A stretch of DNA of 64,000 nt from Sphingobium cupriresistens (GTDB lineage: Bacteria; Pseudomonadota; Alphaproteobacteria; Sphingomonadales; Sphingomonadaceae). The notes below the pieces were generated by a model. That model saw only the letters and a program-made list of their open reading frames with translations. It searched no databases and was not told the origin of the DNA. The stretch lies in assembly GCF_004152865.1 (NCBI RefSeq), contig NZ_SEOO01000011.1:1-64000 (forward strand), written 5' to 3'. Made by a program: the position numbers and the translations under genes. This document shows, piece after piece, positions 35,411 through 45,538 of the stretch; position 1 is the stretch's first letter; each line of letters starts with the position of its first letter.

Positions 35411-35486
35411 GGGTCCATAGCTCAGTCGGTAGAGCAACTGACTTTTAATCAGTAGGTCGCTGGTTCGAACCCAGCTGGACTCACCA
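35411..35486 (+). tRNA. tRNA-Lys (anticodon TTT)
   Basis: 76-base cloverleaf: acceptor GGGTCCA pairs with TGGACTC (one G-T pair), D arm GCTC..GAGC, anticodon stem ACTGA/TCAGT around CTTTTAA (anticodon TTT), T arm with GGTTCGAACC, discriminator A and encoded CCA. Confidence 0.97.
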
Positions 35487-35561
35487 TTTCCCGTGATGGG
35501 CGCATCTTCATTGGCGCCCTGCCGCCGCTGTATTAAGGCGAGGCGGAACCGGAGCGCGCCG

Positions 35562-36131
35562 ATGACCATCATCCTTTCGACAACACCGATCTATCAGGGC
35601 TGGCTCAACCTGCTGCTGGTGGCGATGCGAGCACCCGATGGCGCGGCGTTCGATCGGCATGTCGTGGAGATGCGCCGCGCCGTCGCCATATTGCCCTATG
35701 ATCCCGATCGCCGGGTCGCGCTGGTCGTGTCGATGCCGCGCACCCCGGTCATGCTGGCGGGATTGCCCGACATGCTGGAGCCGATCGCCGGCATATTGGA
35801 GGATGAACCCGCCAATTGCGCCCGGCGCGAGGCGCTGGAGGAAGCGGGCGTCCGGCTGGGCGATCTCTTTCATCTCGGACAAATCTGGAGCATTCCCAGC
35901 GTCGTGACCGAGAAGATCGACTATTATCTGGCCGAATATCGCGCGGAGGACCGTATCGCCGCGGGCGGCGGGCTGGCCGAGGAGCAGGAACATATCACCG
36001 TCCACGAACTGCCGCTGGACGATCTTTGGACGCGGTTCGCCGACAAGCGGATCGGCGACGGCAAGCTGGCGATCACGCTGATGGCGTTGCGGCTGCGGCG
36101 ACCGGACCTGTTCAGCGTGCCGGTCGCCTGA
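35562..36131 (+). CDS. Nudix hydrolase, NudK/ADP-sugar pyrophosphatase-like
   Basis: Nucleoside-diphosphate-sugar hydrolase, 189 aa. The Nudix box reads GILEDEPANCARREALEEAG followed by V; the metal-binding REALEE is intact, but the first half is two residues shorter than the 23-residue consensus. NudK of E. coli (GDP-mannose hydrolase) has a similarly compact box. Flanking MLEPIAG and YYLAEYRAEDR fit this subgroup. It is convergent with the glycogen operon and overlaps the glgX end by 20 bases. A role in limiting ADP-glucose is possible from context, but only inference. Confidence 0.82.
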   Translation: MTIILSTTPIYQGWLNLLLVAMRAPDGAAFDRHVVEMRRAVAILPYDPDRRVALVVSMPRTPVMLAGLPDMLEPIAGILEDEPANCARREALEEAGVRLGDLFHLGQIWSIPSVVTEKIDYYLAEYRAEDRIAAGGGLAEEQEHITVHELPLDDLWTRFADKRIGDGKLAITLMALRLRRPDLFSVPVA

Positions 36132-37983
36132 TCACCACCGCGCGCGCCGCCACTTCGACCGCATCATCGGGCAAATGGAAGCGGCAGGGTTGCGCGGCGC
36201 CATTGACGCAGATCGCGACCCCGCTCGCGCGATAGCGCAGCGTCAGGCGGCGGCGTGAGGGGTCTTCCCACTGGCCGACGGTCAGCGCCCGCCCATCTTC
36301 GTCCAGCCATTCGACGTCAGCGTCGGACAATAGCACCACGCCGCGCAGATCGGTCAGCTGCGCTCGCAGCGCCGCCAGCGCGAAGCTATGCGCCTCCAGA
36401 TCGCGATTGCGCCCGTCCCAATCGATCCATCCGATCGCATTATCCTGCGCATAGGCGTTGTTGTTGCCGTGCTGGCTGCGGCCAAACTCGTCACCTGCGG
36501 TCAGCATGATCATACCGCGTGATGCGAACAAAGTGGACAGCAGCGCCTTGCCGTCGCGGATCCGCGCGGCCTGCACCGCCGGGTCGTCGCTCGGTCCCTC
36601 CACGCCATTATTCCAGCTGAAATTCTCGCCATGGCCATCGCGATTCTGCTCGCCATTGGCGTCGTTGCGCCGCTGTTCATAGGCGGTCAGGTCGGCCAGG
36701 GTGAAGCCGTCATGGGCCGCCAGGAAATTGACGCTGCGGGTCGCGCCATCGCTGAAAATGTCTGATGACCCAGCCAACCGCGTCGCGAATGCCCCCAGCG
36801 TTCCCCCATCGCCGCGCCAGAAACGACGCATGTCGTCGCGATAACGGTCATTCCATTCCAGCCACCCCTCGCCGAAATTACCCAGTTGATAGCCGCCCGG
36901 CCCGATGTCCCAGGGTTCGGCGATCATTATGCGGTCCGCCAGCAATGGATCTGCGCGCATCTCATCTAGCAGCGGAGCGTGGGGATCGAAGCCGTCCGCC
37001 ATCCGCCCCAGCGCAGGGCCAAGGTCGAAACGGAAACCGTCGATCCCGGCCTGCGCCACGAAGTAGCGCAGCGAATCGAGGATCAGGCGGCGCGCAACCG
37101 GCGCGTTGCAGGCGATACTGTTACCCGTGCCGGTGTCGTTGACCAGCCGCCCATCGGCTTCATGGCGGAAATAACCGCGCGCATCCAGCCCGCGCAGCGA
37201 CAGGGTCGGCCCTTGGCAGTCGCTTTCGCCGTCATGATTATAGACCATGTCGAGGATCACGCCGATCCCGGCCTGATGCAGCGCCGCCACGGCTCCACGC
37301 AACTCCGCCATGCCGCCCGGCGCCAACCGCGGATCGATCGCGAAATAGCTGACCGGATTATAGCCCCAGGCGTTGGTGAGGCCGAGCGGCCCCAGATGCC
37401 GCTCGTCGATCCAGGCATTGATCGGCATCAGCTCGATCGCCGACACATGCAGGCTTTGGAGATGCGCGATCACCGCCGGATGGGCGAGCGCGGCGATGGT
37501 GCCGCGCTGCGCTTCCGGCACATCGGGATGCAGCATGGTGAAGCCGCGCACCTGCACTTCGTAGATCAGCCCGCCTGACGCGAAGCGGGGCGGTTCCGGA
37601 GGCGGCGGCTCGACGGCCGCCGCCACGACGCCCTTGGGCACCAGCGGCGCGGTGTCGCCCCCCTGCCCACGCCGCGCGCCCAGCGCCGGATCATAATGGA
37701 ACGCCCGGTCGATCGCCGGCGCATAGGGATCGAGCAGCAGCTTGTCGGGATCGAACCACAGGCCCGCGCCCGGATCATAGGGACCATCGGCGCGCAAGCC
37801 ATAGCGCGCGCCCGCGCCCACGTGGGCCGCTTCGACATGCCAGCAGCCATCGGCATCGCGCAGCATCGGCAGGCGGACCTCGCCATCGTCGCTATCGAAC
37901 AGGCAAAGCCACAATTGGGCCGCGTCGGGGGACCAGACGCAAAAACGGGTGCCGCTTGGCCCCACCAACACGCCCGGCTTCAC
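36112..37983 (-). CDS. glgX: Glycogen debranching enzyme GlgX
   Basis: Isoamylase-type hydrolase that cuts alpha-1,6 branches from phosphorylase-trimmed glycogen; 623 aa. An N-terminal CBM48 domain (GTRFCVWSPDAAQLWLCLFD) precedes a GH13 barrel: DMVYNHDGE, the nucleophile Asp in GFRFDLGPAL, the acid Glu in MIAEPWDIGPGG, and the stabilising Asp in LAAHDGFTLADL. GTG at 37983 overlaps the glgA stop (GTGA), so it is coupled to glgA and is last in the operon. It lacks the longest loops of plant isoamylases, as usual for GlgX. Confidence 0.96.
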   Translation of the reverse strand: MKPGVLVGPSGTRFCVWSPDAAQLWLCLFDSDDGEVRLPMLRDADGCWHVEAAHVGAGARYGLRADGPYDPGAGLWFDPDKLLLDPYAPAIDRAFHYDPALGARRGQGGDTAPLVPKGVVAAAVEPPPPEPPRFASGGLIYEVQVRGFTMLHPDVPEAQRGTIAALAHPAVIAHLQSLHVSAIELMPINAWIDERHLGPLGLTNAWGYNPVSYFAIDPRLAPGGMAELRGAVAALHQAGIGVILDMVYNHDGESDCQGPTLSLRGLDARGYFRHEADGRLVNDTGTGNSIACNAPVARRLILDSLRYFVAQAGIDGFRFDLGPALGRMADGFDPHAPLLDEMRADPLLADRIMIAEPWDIGPGGYQLGNFGEGWLEWNDRYRDDMRRFWRGDGGTLGAFATRLAGSSDIFSDGATRSVNFLAAHDGFTLADLTAYEQRRNDANGEQNRDGHGENFSWNNGVEGPSDDPAVQAARIRDGKALLSTLFASRGMIMLTAGDEFGRSQHGNNNAYAQDNAIGWIDWDGRNRDLEAHSFALAALRAQLTDLRGVVLLSDADVEWLDEDGRALTVGQWEDPSRRRLTLRYRASGVAICVNGAAQPCRFHLPDDAVEVAARAVVIRRPAR

Positions 37984-39428
37984 GCCGCCTCCGCCATCAG
38001 CGCACGATAAAGGTCGGCATATTTCGCCGCGCTATGGCGCCAGGAGAAGTCGGCGCGCATTCCGGCGCGCTGCATCGCCTGCCACGCCAGCTTGTCGCCG
38101 TGCAGATCGATCAGCCGGTTGATCGCGCCATGCAGCGCCAGCGGATCGGACGGCATGAAGACGATGCCCGTCGCCGCGCCTGCGCCCACCGCGGCCTCAT
38201 TGGCGTCGATCACCGTGTCCGCCAGCCCACCGACCCGCGCCACCACCGGCACGCAGCCATAGCGTAGCGCATACAACTGGGTCAGGCCGCACGGTTCGAA
38301 GCGCGAGGGGATCAATATAGCGTCGCCACCCGCCTGCATCAGGTGCGACAGCGGCTCGTCATAGCCGATCTGCACGCCGATCCGCCCCCGATGCCGGTCC
38401 GCCGCGCCCAGCAGCGCGCCTTCCAGCGGATGATCGCCCGATCCCAGCACGGCCAGCTTGCCGCCCATCGCGACCAGATGTTCGGCCGCGTCGATCATCA
38501 TGTCCATGCCCTTCTGCCAGGTCAGGCGACTGACGATGATGCAGATCGGCGCGCCGTCATGGTCCAGCCCAAAGCGCCGTTCGAGCGCGCGGCGGTTCGC
38601 CGCCCGGCCGCCCAGTGCGCGCGCGCTGTACGGCTTGGCGATCAGGCCGTCGGTCGCCGGGTTCCAGATGTCGGTATCGACGCCATTCAATATGCCGTGC
38701 AGCCGGTCGACCCGGCCGTTGATCAGGCCATCCAGCCCCATGCCATGGACCGCGGACCGGATTTCCTGTGCATAGGTTGGGCTGACCGTGGTGATCGCGT
38801 CGGCCGAAACAAGGCCCGCTTTCAGATAGCCGGTGCCGCCATAATATTCGACGCCGTCCACGCCCCAGGCTTCGGGCGGCAGACCAAGGTCGGGGAAGAT
38901 GCCCGCGCTATATCGCCCCTGAAAGGCCAAATTGTGGATCGTCACGACCTTGGGCACCTGCGCCGCCGGGCCGAAACGCATATAGGCGGCGGTCATCGCC
39001 GCCTGCCAGTCATGGACATGGACGATGTCGGGCCGCCAGCCCTTCACCCCGTCCGCCGCGATGTCCGCCCCTGCGCGCGACAGCGCGGCGAAGCGCCGCC
39101 AATTGTCGTTCCAGTCATTGCCGCCGTGATCGCCATAGGGGCCACCTTCGCGCGCGAAAAAGTCCGGCGCGTCCAGCACCAGCAAATCCAAGCCATCGAC
39201 CGTCGCGGCCAGCACGCTGGCGCGCGCGCCGAACAGGGCGTCGTAGCGGCGCACCGCTTTCGCCTTGCCCAGCCGGGCGATGACAGCAGGATAGCCGGGC
39301 ACCAGCGTGCGTACCTGCACCCCCTGCCCCGCCAGCGCGCCGGGCAGCGCGCCCGCGACATCGGCCAGCCCCCCGGTCTTGATCAGCGGATAGATTTCGG
39401 ATGCGACCGACAGCAGCTTGATCGTCAT
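37980..39428 (-). CDS. glgA: Glycogen synthase
   Basis: GT5 glycosyltransferase adding glucose from ADP-glucose to the growing alpha-1,4 chain; 482 aa. The N-terminal KTGGLADVAGALP holds the ADP-glucose-binding Lys. HDWQAAMTAAYM, VSRLTWQKGMDMMIDAAEHL and the C-terminal PSRFEPCGLTQLYALRYG are family landmarks. The start at 39428 begins the conserved MTIKLLSVASEIYPL. It is eight bases downstream of glgC. Confidence 0.96.
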   Translation of the reverse strand: MTIKLLSVASEIYPLIKTGGLADVAGALPGALAGQGVQVRTLVPGYPAVIARLGKAKAVRRYDALFGARASVLAATVDGLDLLVLDAPDFFAREGGPYGDHGGNDWNDNWRRFAALSRAGADIAADGVKGWRPDIVHVHDWQAAMTAAYMRFGPAAQVPKVVTIHNLAFQGRYSAGIFPDLGLPPEAWGVDGVEYYGGTGYLKAGLVSADAITTVSPTYAQEIRSAVHGMGLDGLINGRVDRLHGILNGVDTDIWNPATDGLIAKPYSARALGGRAANRRALERRFGLDHDGAPICIIVSRLTWQKGMDMMIDAAEHLVAMGGKLAVLGSGDHPLEGALLGAADRHRGRIGVQIGYDEPLSHLMQAGGDAILIPSRFEPCGLTQLYALRYGCVPVVARVGGLADTVIDANEAAVGAGAATGIVFMPSDPLALHGAINRLIDLHGDKLAWQAMQRAGMRADFSWRHSAAKYADLYRALMAEAA

Positions 39429-39436
39429 GGCGCGGG

Positions 39437-40696
39437 TCAGGCGACCAGCCGGTCGATCATCGGCTGCGTCACCAGGCATATGCCGCTGTCGGTGCGGCGG
39501 AAACGCTGCGCATCCTCTTCGGGATGTTCGCCGATGATGAGCCCCGGCGGGATGATGATCCCGGAGTCGAGCACGCATTTATGCAGCCGCGCCCCGCGCC
39601 CGATCTCGCAATCGGGCATGATGACGCTTTCCGTCACCGACGAGAAGCTGTGGGTGCGCACCCCCGAAAACAGCAGGCTGCGATGCAGCGAGGAGCCGGA
39701 CACGATACACCCGCCCGCCACCAGCGAGGATGTGGCCGAACCCCGGCGACCATCTTCGTTATGGACGAACTTGGCCGGCGGCGTGACTTCCGAATAGGTC
39801 CAGAGCGGCCAGCTGCGATCATAGAGGTCCAGGCTGGGCACTACGTCGGTCAGGTCGACGCTCGCCTGCCAATAGGCGTCGATCGTGCCGACATCGCGCC
39901 AGTAAGGCTCCAGCTCGCTTTCGGCGCGGACGCAGCTGCTGGAGAAGCGATGCGCCACCGCTTTGCCATGCTTGACGATATAGGGGATGATGTCGCCGCC
40001 GAAATCGCGCTTGCTCTTGGGATCATCGGCGTCGCGGCGAAGCTGTTCGATCAGGAATTTGGTCTGGAAGACGTAGATGCCCATCGACGCCAGCGCCATG
40101 TCCGGCTGGCCGGGAATGCCCGGCGGGTTTTTGGGCTTTTCGATGAAGTCGGTGATGACGTCCTTCTCATCGACATGCATGACGCCAAAGCCGACCGCCT
40201 CCATCCGTGGCACCTCCAGGCATCCGACGGTGACGTCCGCGCCACTGTCGACATGCTGTTGCAGCATCAGCTCATAGTCCATCTTGTAGACATGGTCGCC
40301 GGCCAGCAGCACCATATATTCGGGCGCATAGCTTTCGATGATGTCGATATTCTGGAACACCGCATCGGCGGTGCCTTCATACCACTGGCTTTCCGACACG
40401 CGCTGGCTGGCGGGCAAGATGTCGAAGCTTTCATTGCGTTCAGGGCGCAGGAAGTTCCAGCCGCGTTGCAGATGCCGGATCAGCGAATGGGCCTTATATT
40501 GGGTCGCAACGCCGATGCGGCGGATGCCGCTGTTGAGCGCATTGGACAAAGCGAAATCGATGATCCGCGCCTTGCCGCCGAAATGGACGGCGGGTTTCGC
40601 GCGCTTGTCGGTCAGTTCCGCCAACCGGCTGCCACGTCCGCCGGCCAGCACATAGGCCATGGCGTCACGCGCGATCGGCTGATGTCTCGTCTGCAT
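39437..40696 (-). CDS. glgC: Glucose-1-phosphate adenylyltransferase
   Basis: Makes ADP-glucose from ATP and glucose 1-phosphate, the regulated step of bacterial glycogen synthesis; 419 aa. [20 protein letters not shown] is the nucleotide-binding signature; [33 protein letters not shown] and [10 protein letters not shown] follow. A left-handed beta-helix makes up the C-terminal part. The start at 40696 has AGGAGAGG upstream; the longer frame to 40732 is not needed. Allosteric control by glycolytic intermediates is known for the family. Confidence 0.96.
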   Translation of the reverse strand: MQTRHQPIARDAMAYVLAGGRGSRLAELTDKRAKPAVHFGGKARIIDFALSNALNSGIRRIGVATQYKAHSLIRHLQRGWNFLRPERNESFDILPASQRVSESQWYEGTADAVFQNIDIIESYAPEYMVLLAGDHVYKMDYELMLQQHVDSGADVTVGCLEVPRMEAVGFGVMHVDEKDVITDFIEKPKNPPGIPGQPDMALASMGIYVFQTKFLIEQLRRDADDPKSKRDFGGDIIPYIVKHGKAVAHRFSSSCVRAESELEPYWRDVGTIDAYWQASVDLTDVVPSLDLYDRSWPLWTYSEVTPPAKFVHNEDGRRGSATSSLVAGGCIVSGSSLHRSLLFSGVRTHSFSSVTESVIMPDCEIGRGARLHKCVLDSGIIIPPGLIIGEHPEEDAQRFRRTDSGICLVTQPMIDRLVA

Positions 40697-40759
40697 TAAG
40701 CCTCTCCTTGCGTTGCCCGCTATCGCCTGCACATGACTGCCTGCACGCGCCGTCCGTGT

Positions 40760-42922
40760 TCAATAATCCAATTCCAGCATCAAGGTTGCAAAGGGCGGGA
40801 TGGTGATGTTCGCCCATCCTTCCTCGTCCGCCTGCACCTGTCCCATATTGCCCGCGCCGCCGCCGCCATAATCGGCCGCGTCGCTGTTCACTATTTCCCG
40901 CCAGCGCCCGCCCGACGGCAGGCGTATGCGATAGCCATGGCGGAGCATCGGGGTGAAATGGCTGATGATGACGATCGGCCGGACGCCGGGCGCGCGCCGT
41001 TGCCAGGCGAAGATCGAATCCGCCGCGCCATCCACCAGCACCCATTCGAACCCTTCCGGCTCACAATCGCGCTCATGCAGCGCCGGGCGGGAGCGGTAGA
41101 GATGGTTGAGATCGCTCACCAGCCGCTGCACGCCCAGATGCGGGCCATGGTCGAGCAGATCCCAGTCGAGCGGGCGCTCCTCGCTCCATTCGTCGCGCTG
41201 GGCGAATTCCTGCCCCATGAACAGCAGCTTCTTGCCGGGATAGCCCCACATAAAGCCATAATAGGCCCGCAGCGTCGCGAATTTCTGGGCATCGTCGCCC
41301 GGCATCTTGTGCAACAGCGAGGCCTTGCCATGCACCACCTCGTCATGGCTCAGCGCGAGCACGAAATTTTCGGTAAAGGCGTAGAGCAGACCGAAGGTGA
41401 TATCGTCATGATGATGGGCGCGATGCACCGGGTCGCGCTGCAGATAGCGCAGCGTGTCGTGCATGAAGCCCATATTCCATTTGAAGCCGAAGCCCAGCCC
41501 GCCGGTGTGGACGGGTTTCGACACGCCGGGCCAGCTGGTCGATTCCTCCGCAATGGTCACGATGCCGGGCTGCGCGCCATACAGCGCCTTGTTCATCTGC
41601 TGAAGGAAGGCCACCGCCTCCACATTTTCCCGGCCGCCATGGTCGTTGGGCACCCATTCGCCGGGCTTGCGCGAATAATCGAGGTAGAGCATCGAGGCGA
41701 CCGCGTCGACGCGCAGGCCATCGACATGATAGCGTTCGGCCCAGAACAGCGCATTGTTGACCAGATATTGCGATACTTCGCGCCTGCCGAAATTATAGAT
41801 GGCGGTGTTCCAGTCGGGGTGGAACCCCTTGCGCGGGTCGGCATGTTCGTAGAGCGCTGTCCCGTCGAAATGCGCCAGCCCATGTTCGTCGGTCGGGAAA
41901 TGCGCCGGCACCCAGTCCAGAATGACGCCGACCCCCGCCCGATGCGCCCCGTCCACAAAGCGCGCGAACCCCGCCGGATCGCCGAACCGCGCAGTCGGCG
42001 CATACAGGCCCAGCGTCTGATATCCCCAACTGGGATCATAGGGATATTCGCTGATCGGCAGAAATTCGATATGAGTGAAGCCCATGCCGACGACATAGGG
42101 GATCAGGCGGTTGGCCAGTTCGTCCCAACTGAGAAAATCGCCCGCGTCGTCGCGCTGCCATGACCCGGCATGGACTTCGTAGATCGACACGGGCTGACGA
42201 CGCGCGTCGGTGGTGCGCCAATGTTGGCGATGCCGGTCGTCGCCCCATTTGTGATCCAGCGGCGGCGCGACGATCGATGCGGTGGAGGGCCGCAATTCGC
42301 TCTGGAAGGCATAGGGATCGGCCTTGAGCGGCAGGCGCACGCCGTCCGCGCCGATGATTTCGAACTTGTACGCGCTGCCAGGCCCAACTTCGGGCAGGAA
42401 AATCTCCCACAGGCCCGCATCGACGCGACGACGCATCAGACCGCGCCGCCCATCCCAGCGGTTGAAGTCGCCCACCACCGACACGCGCCGCGCATTGGGC
42501 GCCCAGACCGCGAAATGCGTGCCCTCGACCCCCTCATGAGTCATGAAATGGGCGCCCAACTTGTCGAACAGGCGGCCGTGCGATCCTTGCGCCAGATAAT
42601 GATCGTCCATCGGCCCCAGCACCGGCCCGAAGCCATAAGGATCGACCAACGCATAGCTGCCGCCATCCCCAAAGGTGGCGACATAGCGCAGCGGCTGGCG
42701 CTTGCGGATCGCGACCTTGCCGAAGAACAGCCCGTCGCCATGGACCTGCGCCAGATCGCCGACCGGTTTGCGGTCCAGCGTCTGCGCCGTCACGCTGACC
42801 GCTTCGGGCATCAACAGGCAGGCGGTGAAATCTTTGTTCGCCGGATGCACGCCAAGCGTGGCGAAGGGATCGTCGTCAAGGCCCGTGACCAGCCGGTCGA
42901 TCTGTTCCGGCGTCAACGCCAC
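40760..42922 (-). CDS. glgB: 1,4-alpha-glucan branching enzyme
   Basis: Introduces alpha-1,6 branches into glycogen; 720 aa. Order: N1 domain and CBM48 (GTHFAVWAPNARRVSVVGDF), GH13 barrel with the nucleophile Asp in GLRVDAVASMLYLDY, acid Glu in TIAEESTSWPGVS, and Asp in LSHDEVVHGK, then a C-terminal beta domain (LRHGYRIRLPSGGRWREI). The length includes the N1 domain, so it is the long E. coli type. It follows glgP by 18 bases. Confidence 0.97.
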   Translation of the reverse strand: MALTPEQIDRLVTGLDDDPFATLGVHPANKDFTACLLMPEAVSVTAQTLDRKPVGDLAQVHGDGLFFGKVAIRKRQPLRYVATFGDGGSYALVDPYGFGPVLGPMDDHYLAQGSHGRLFDKLGAHFMTHEGVEGTHFAVWAPNARRVSVVGDFNRWDGRRGLMRRRVDAGLWEIFLPEVGPGSAYKFEIIGADGVRLPLKADPYAFQSELRPSTASIVAPPLDHKWGDDRHRQHWRTTDARRQPVSIYEVHAGSWQRDDAGDFLSWDELANRLIPYVVGMGFTHIEFLPISEYPYDPSWGYQTLGLYAPTARFGDPAGFARFVDGAHRAGVGVILDWVPAHFPTDEHGLAHFDGTALYEHADPRKGFHPDWNTAIYNFGRREVSQYLVNNALFWAERYHVDGLRVDAVASMLYLDYSRKPGEWVPNDHGGRENVEAVAFLQQMNKALYGAQPGIVTIAEESTSWPGVSKPVHTGGLGFGFKWNMGFMHDTLRYLQRDPVHRAHHHDDITFGLLYAFTENFVLALSHDEVVHGKASLLHKMPGDDAQKFATLRAYYGFMWGYPGKKLLFMGQEFAQRDEWSEERPLDWDLLDHGPHLGVQRLVSDLNHLYRSRPALHERDCEPEGFEWVLVDGAADSIFAWQRRAPGVRPIVIISHFTPMLRHGYRIRLPSGGRWREIVNSDAADYGGGGAGNMGQVQADEEGWANITIPPFATLMLELDY

Positions 42923-42940
42923 CCTATCCCTCGCTTACGC

Positions 42941-45409
42941 TCATGACGTGATCTTCCAGATGTCGGCCGCATATTCGCGGATCGTGCGGTCGGACGAGAA
43001 CCATCCCATGCGCGCGACATTGTGAATGGCCTTCTTCGCCCAGAGCGACTGGTCCATCCAGAGCGCATCGACCTGCCGCTGGGCCGCGGAATAGCTGTCG
43101 AAATCGGCCGCGACCATGAACCAGTCATGATCATATAATCCCTGCACCAACCCCTTGTAGCGGTCCGGGTCGTCGGGCGAAAAGACGCCGCTGGCGATCG
43201 CATCGAGCGCCTGCCCCAGTTCGCGGCTCTGACCGATCACATCGCGCGGGACATAGCCGCTGGCGCGCTGGTCGTTCACCTCCTGCGCCGTCAGGCCGAA
43301 GATGATGATATTATCCGCGCCCACATGATCGCGCATTTCGACATTGGCGCCGTCCAGCGTGCCGATGGTCAGCGCGCCATTGACCGCGAACTTCATGTTG
43401 CCGGTGCCGGACGCTTCCATGCCCGCGGTCGAAATCTGTTCGGAAAGGTCGGCGGCTGGGATCATCACCTCCGCCATGGACACATTATAATTGGGCACGA
43501 ATTGCAGCTTGAGCAGCCCCTGGACCGCCGGGTCGTGATTAACCGCGCGGGCGACGTCACCCGCCAGTTTGATGATGAGCTTCGCATTATGATAGCTGGA
43601 CGCCGCCTTGCCGCCAAACAGCTTGACCCGCGGCACCCAGTCCTTTTCCGGGTGCGACCGGATCTGGTCGTAGAGCGACACGGCTTCCACGATGTTGAGC
43701 AACTGCCGCTTATATTCGTGGATGCGCTTGATCTGGATGTCGAACAGCGCGGCGGGGTCGATCCGGGCATTGAACCGCTTGCGCAGCAAGTCCGACAGGG
43801 AGCCCTTGTTGGCGCGCTTCACCGCCAGAAACTTCTCCTGAAACGCTCTGTCGTCGGCGAAGGCGTCCAGATCGCGCAGCGCTTGCGCGTCGTCCAGGAA
43901 ACGGTCGCCGATCGCCTCGCGGATGAGGCCGGTCAGACCTGGATTGCACTGCATCAGCCAGCGGCGGAAAGTGACGCCGTTGGTCTTGTTGTTGATCCGC
44001 GTGGGATAGAGTGTGTGCAGGTCGGCAAAGACCGTGACCTTCATCAGATCGGTATGCAGCGCCGACACGCCATTGACGCTGTGCGACCCGGCGAAGGCGA
44101 GGTTGCCCATGCGCACGCGCCGGTCGCCGCCTTCGTCGATCAGCGATATCGTGCCGATCGCATCGTCGGTGAACTGCCCGGATCGCCGGGCCTCCCCCAG
44201 CAGGCGGCTGTTGATCGCATAGACGATCTGCATATGCCGGGGCAGCAGTCGTTCGAACAGCGGCACCGGCCAGCTTTCCAGCGCTTCGGGCAGCAAGGTG
44301 TGGTTGGTGTAGCTGAAGGTGCGCCGGGTGATGTCCCACGCCTCGGCGAAATCCACGCCATGATCGTCCAGCAGGATGCGCATCAGCTCCGCCACCGCCA
44401 CTGCGGGATGGGTGTCGTTGAGCTGGATCGCCGCCTTGTCCGGGAGGGTCAGGATGCTACCGAAATATTGGATGTGCCGCCGGACGATGTCCTGCAACGA
44501 GGCGGAGGAGAAGAAATATTCCTGCCGCAGCCGCAATTCCTGCCCCGCCGCGGAACTGTCGGCGGGATAGAGGACGCGGGTCAGCGATTCCGCCCGGTTG
44601 CTCTCGGCCAGCGCGCCCATATGGTCGCCGGCATTGAACTTGTCGAGCAGGATAGGATCGATCGGCTGCGCTTCCCAGAGGCGCAGCGTATTGATGCGCT
44701 TGCCGCGCCAGCCCGCGATCGGCGTGTCATAGGGGGTGGCGATGACGCGCTCGGCCGGCCGCCAGCGCATCTGGTGCGGCCCGGCATCCTCGCCCTCGGC
44801 CGGATCGACCCGTCCGCCAAAGCCGATCTCGTAACTCGCCTCGCGCCGCTCAAACTCCCACGGATTGCCGTGCGCCAGCCAGTTTTCTGGCAGTTCGACC
44901 TGCCAGCCGTCGCTGATCTCCTGCCGGAACATGCCGTTCACATAGCGGATGCCATAGCCATAGGCCGGCACGTCGACTGTCGCCATGCTTTCCATGAAGC
45001 AGGCCGCCAGCCGCCCCAGCCCGCCATTGCCCAGCGCCGCGTCCGGTTCCAGCGCGGCGATGATGTCGATATCGACCCCCAGAGAGGCAAGCGCCGCCTG
45101 CATGTCATCCAGCATTTCCATGTTGGACGCCGCATCGCGCATCAGCCGGCCGATCAGAAATTCCAGGGACAGATAATAAACCCGCCGTCCTTCTTCCTCA
45201 TAGGTTTTTTGGGTCGAGGTGATCCAGGCGTCGATCACCCGATCACGGATCGCCAGGATGACGGCGTGGAGCCAGTCATGCGGCTTGGCCGCGGCCGCAT
45301 TCTTGCCGATGCGATAGGTCAGGCGCTCGACAATTTCATGGGCCAGGACTTCCGGGTCCACCTGCCGCGGTGCGGGTATGGGAAGCTTGGTCTGGCCCTT
45401 GAGATTCAC
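42941..45409 (-). CDS. glgP: Glycogen/starch/alpha-glucan phosphorylase
   Basis: PLP-dependent phosphorolysis of glycogen chain ends to glucose 1-phosphate; 822 aa from GTG at 45409. The frame is open to 45493, but the extra residues are low in family likeness and GGGGGA precedes this GTG. Seen: YYLSLEFLIGRLMRDA, ALGNGGLGRLAACFMESMAT, and the PLP Lys in EASGTGNMKFAVNGALTIGT followed by LDGANVEM. First gene of the glg operon, so degradation and synthesis enzymes are co-expressed. Confidence 0.95.
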   Translation of the reverse strand: MNLKGQTKLPIPAPRQVDPEVLAHEIVERLTYRIGKNAAAAKPHDWLHAVILAIRDRVIDAWITSTQKTYEEEGRRVYYLSLEFLIGRLMRDAASNMEMLDDMQAALASLGVDIDIIAALEPDAALGNGGLGRLAACFMESMATVDVPAYGYGIRYVNGMFRQEISDGWQVELPENWLAHGNPWEFERREASYEIGFGGRVDPAEGEDAGPHQMRWRPAERVIATPYDTPIAGWRGKRINTLRLWEAQPIDPILLDKFNAGDHMGALAESNRAESLTRVLYPADSSAAGQELRLRQEYFFSSASLQDIVRRHIQYFGSILTLPDKAAIQLNDTHPAVAVAELMRILLDDHGVDFAEAWDITRRTFSYTNHTLLPEALESWPVPLFERLLPRHMQIVYAINSRLLGEARRSGQFTDDAIGTISLIDEGGDRRVRMGNLAFAGSHSVNGVSALHTDLMKVTVFADLHTLYPTRINNKTNGVTFRRWLMQCNPGLTGLIREAIGDRFLDDAQALRDLDAFADDRAFQEKFLAVKRANKGSLSDLLRKRFNARIDPAALFDIQIKRIHEYKRQLLNIVEAVSLYDQIRSHPEKDWVPRVKLFGGKAASSYHNAKLIIKLAGDVARAVNHDPAVQGLLKLQFVPNYNVSMAEVMIPAADLSEQISTAGMEASGTGNMKFAVNGALTIGTLDGANVEMRDHVGADNIIIFGLTAQEVNDQRASGYVPRDVIGQSRELGQALDAIASGVFSPDDPDRYKGLVQGLYDHDWFMVAADFDSYSAAQRQVDALWMDQSLWAKKAIHNVARMGWFSSDRTIREYAADIWKITS

Positions 45410-45538
45410 AGGCGCGGTCCCCCTTCGCTGAGTCGGACCCGATGATGACACAGCCCCCCGCGCCGCGCCATGCACATTTTTGCAGCGCAGCAAGAAATAT
45501 CGGCTGTTTTCAGCCGTTTTCGCTGGAACCTTGCGCCG

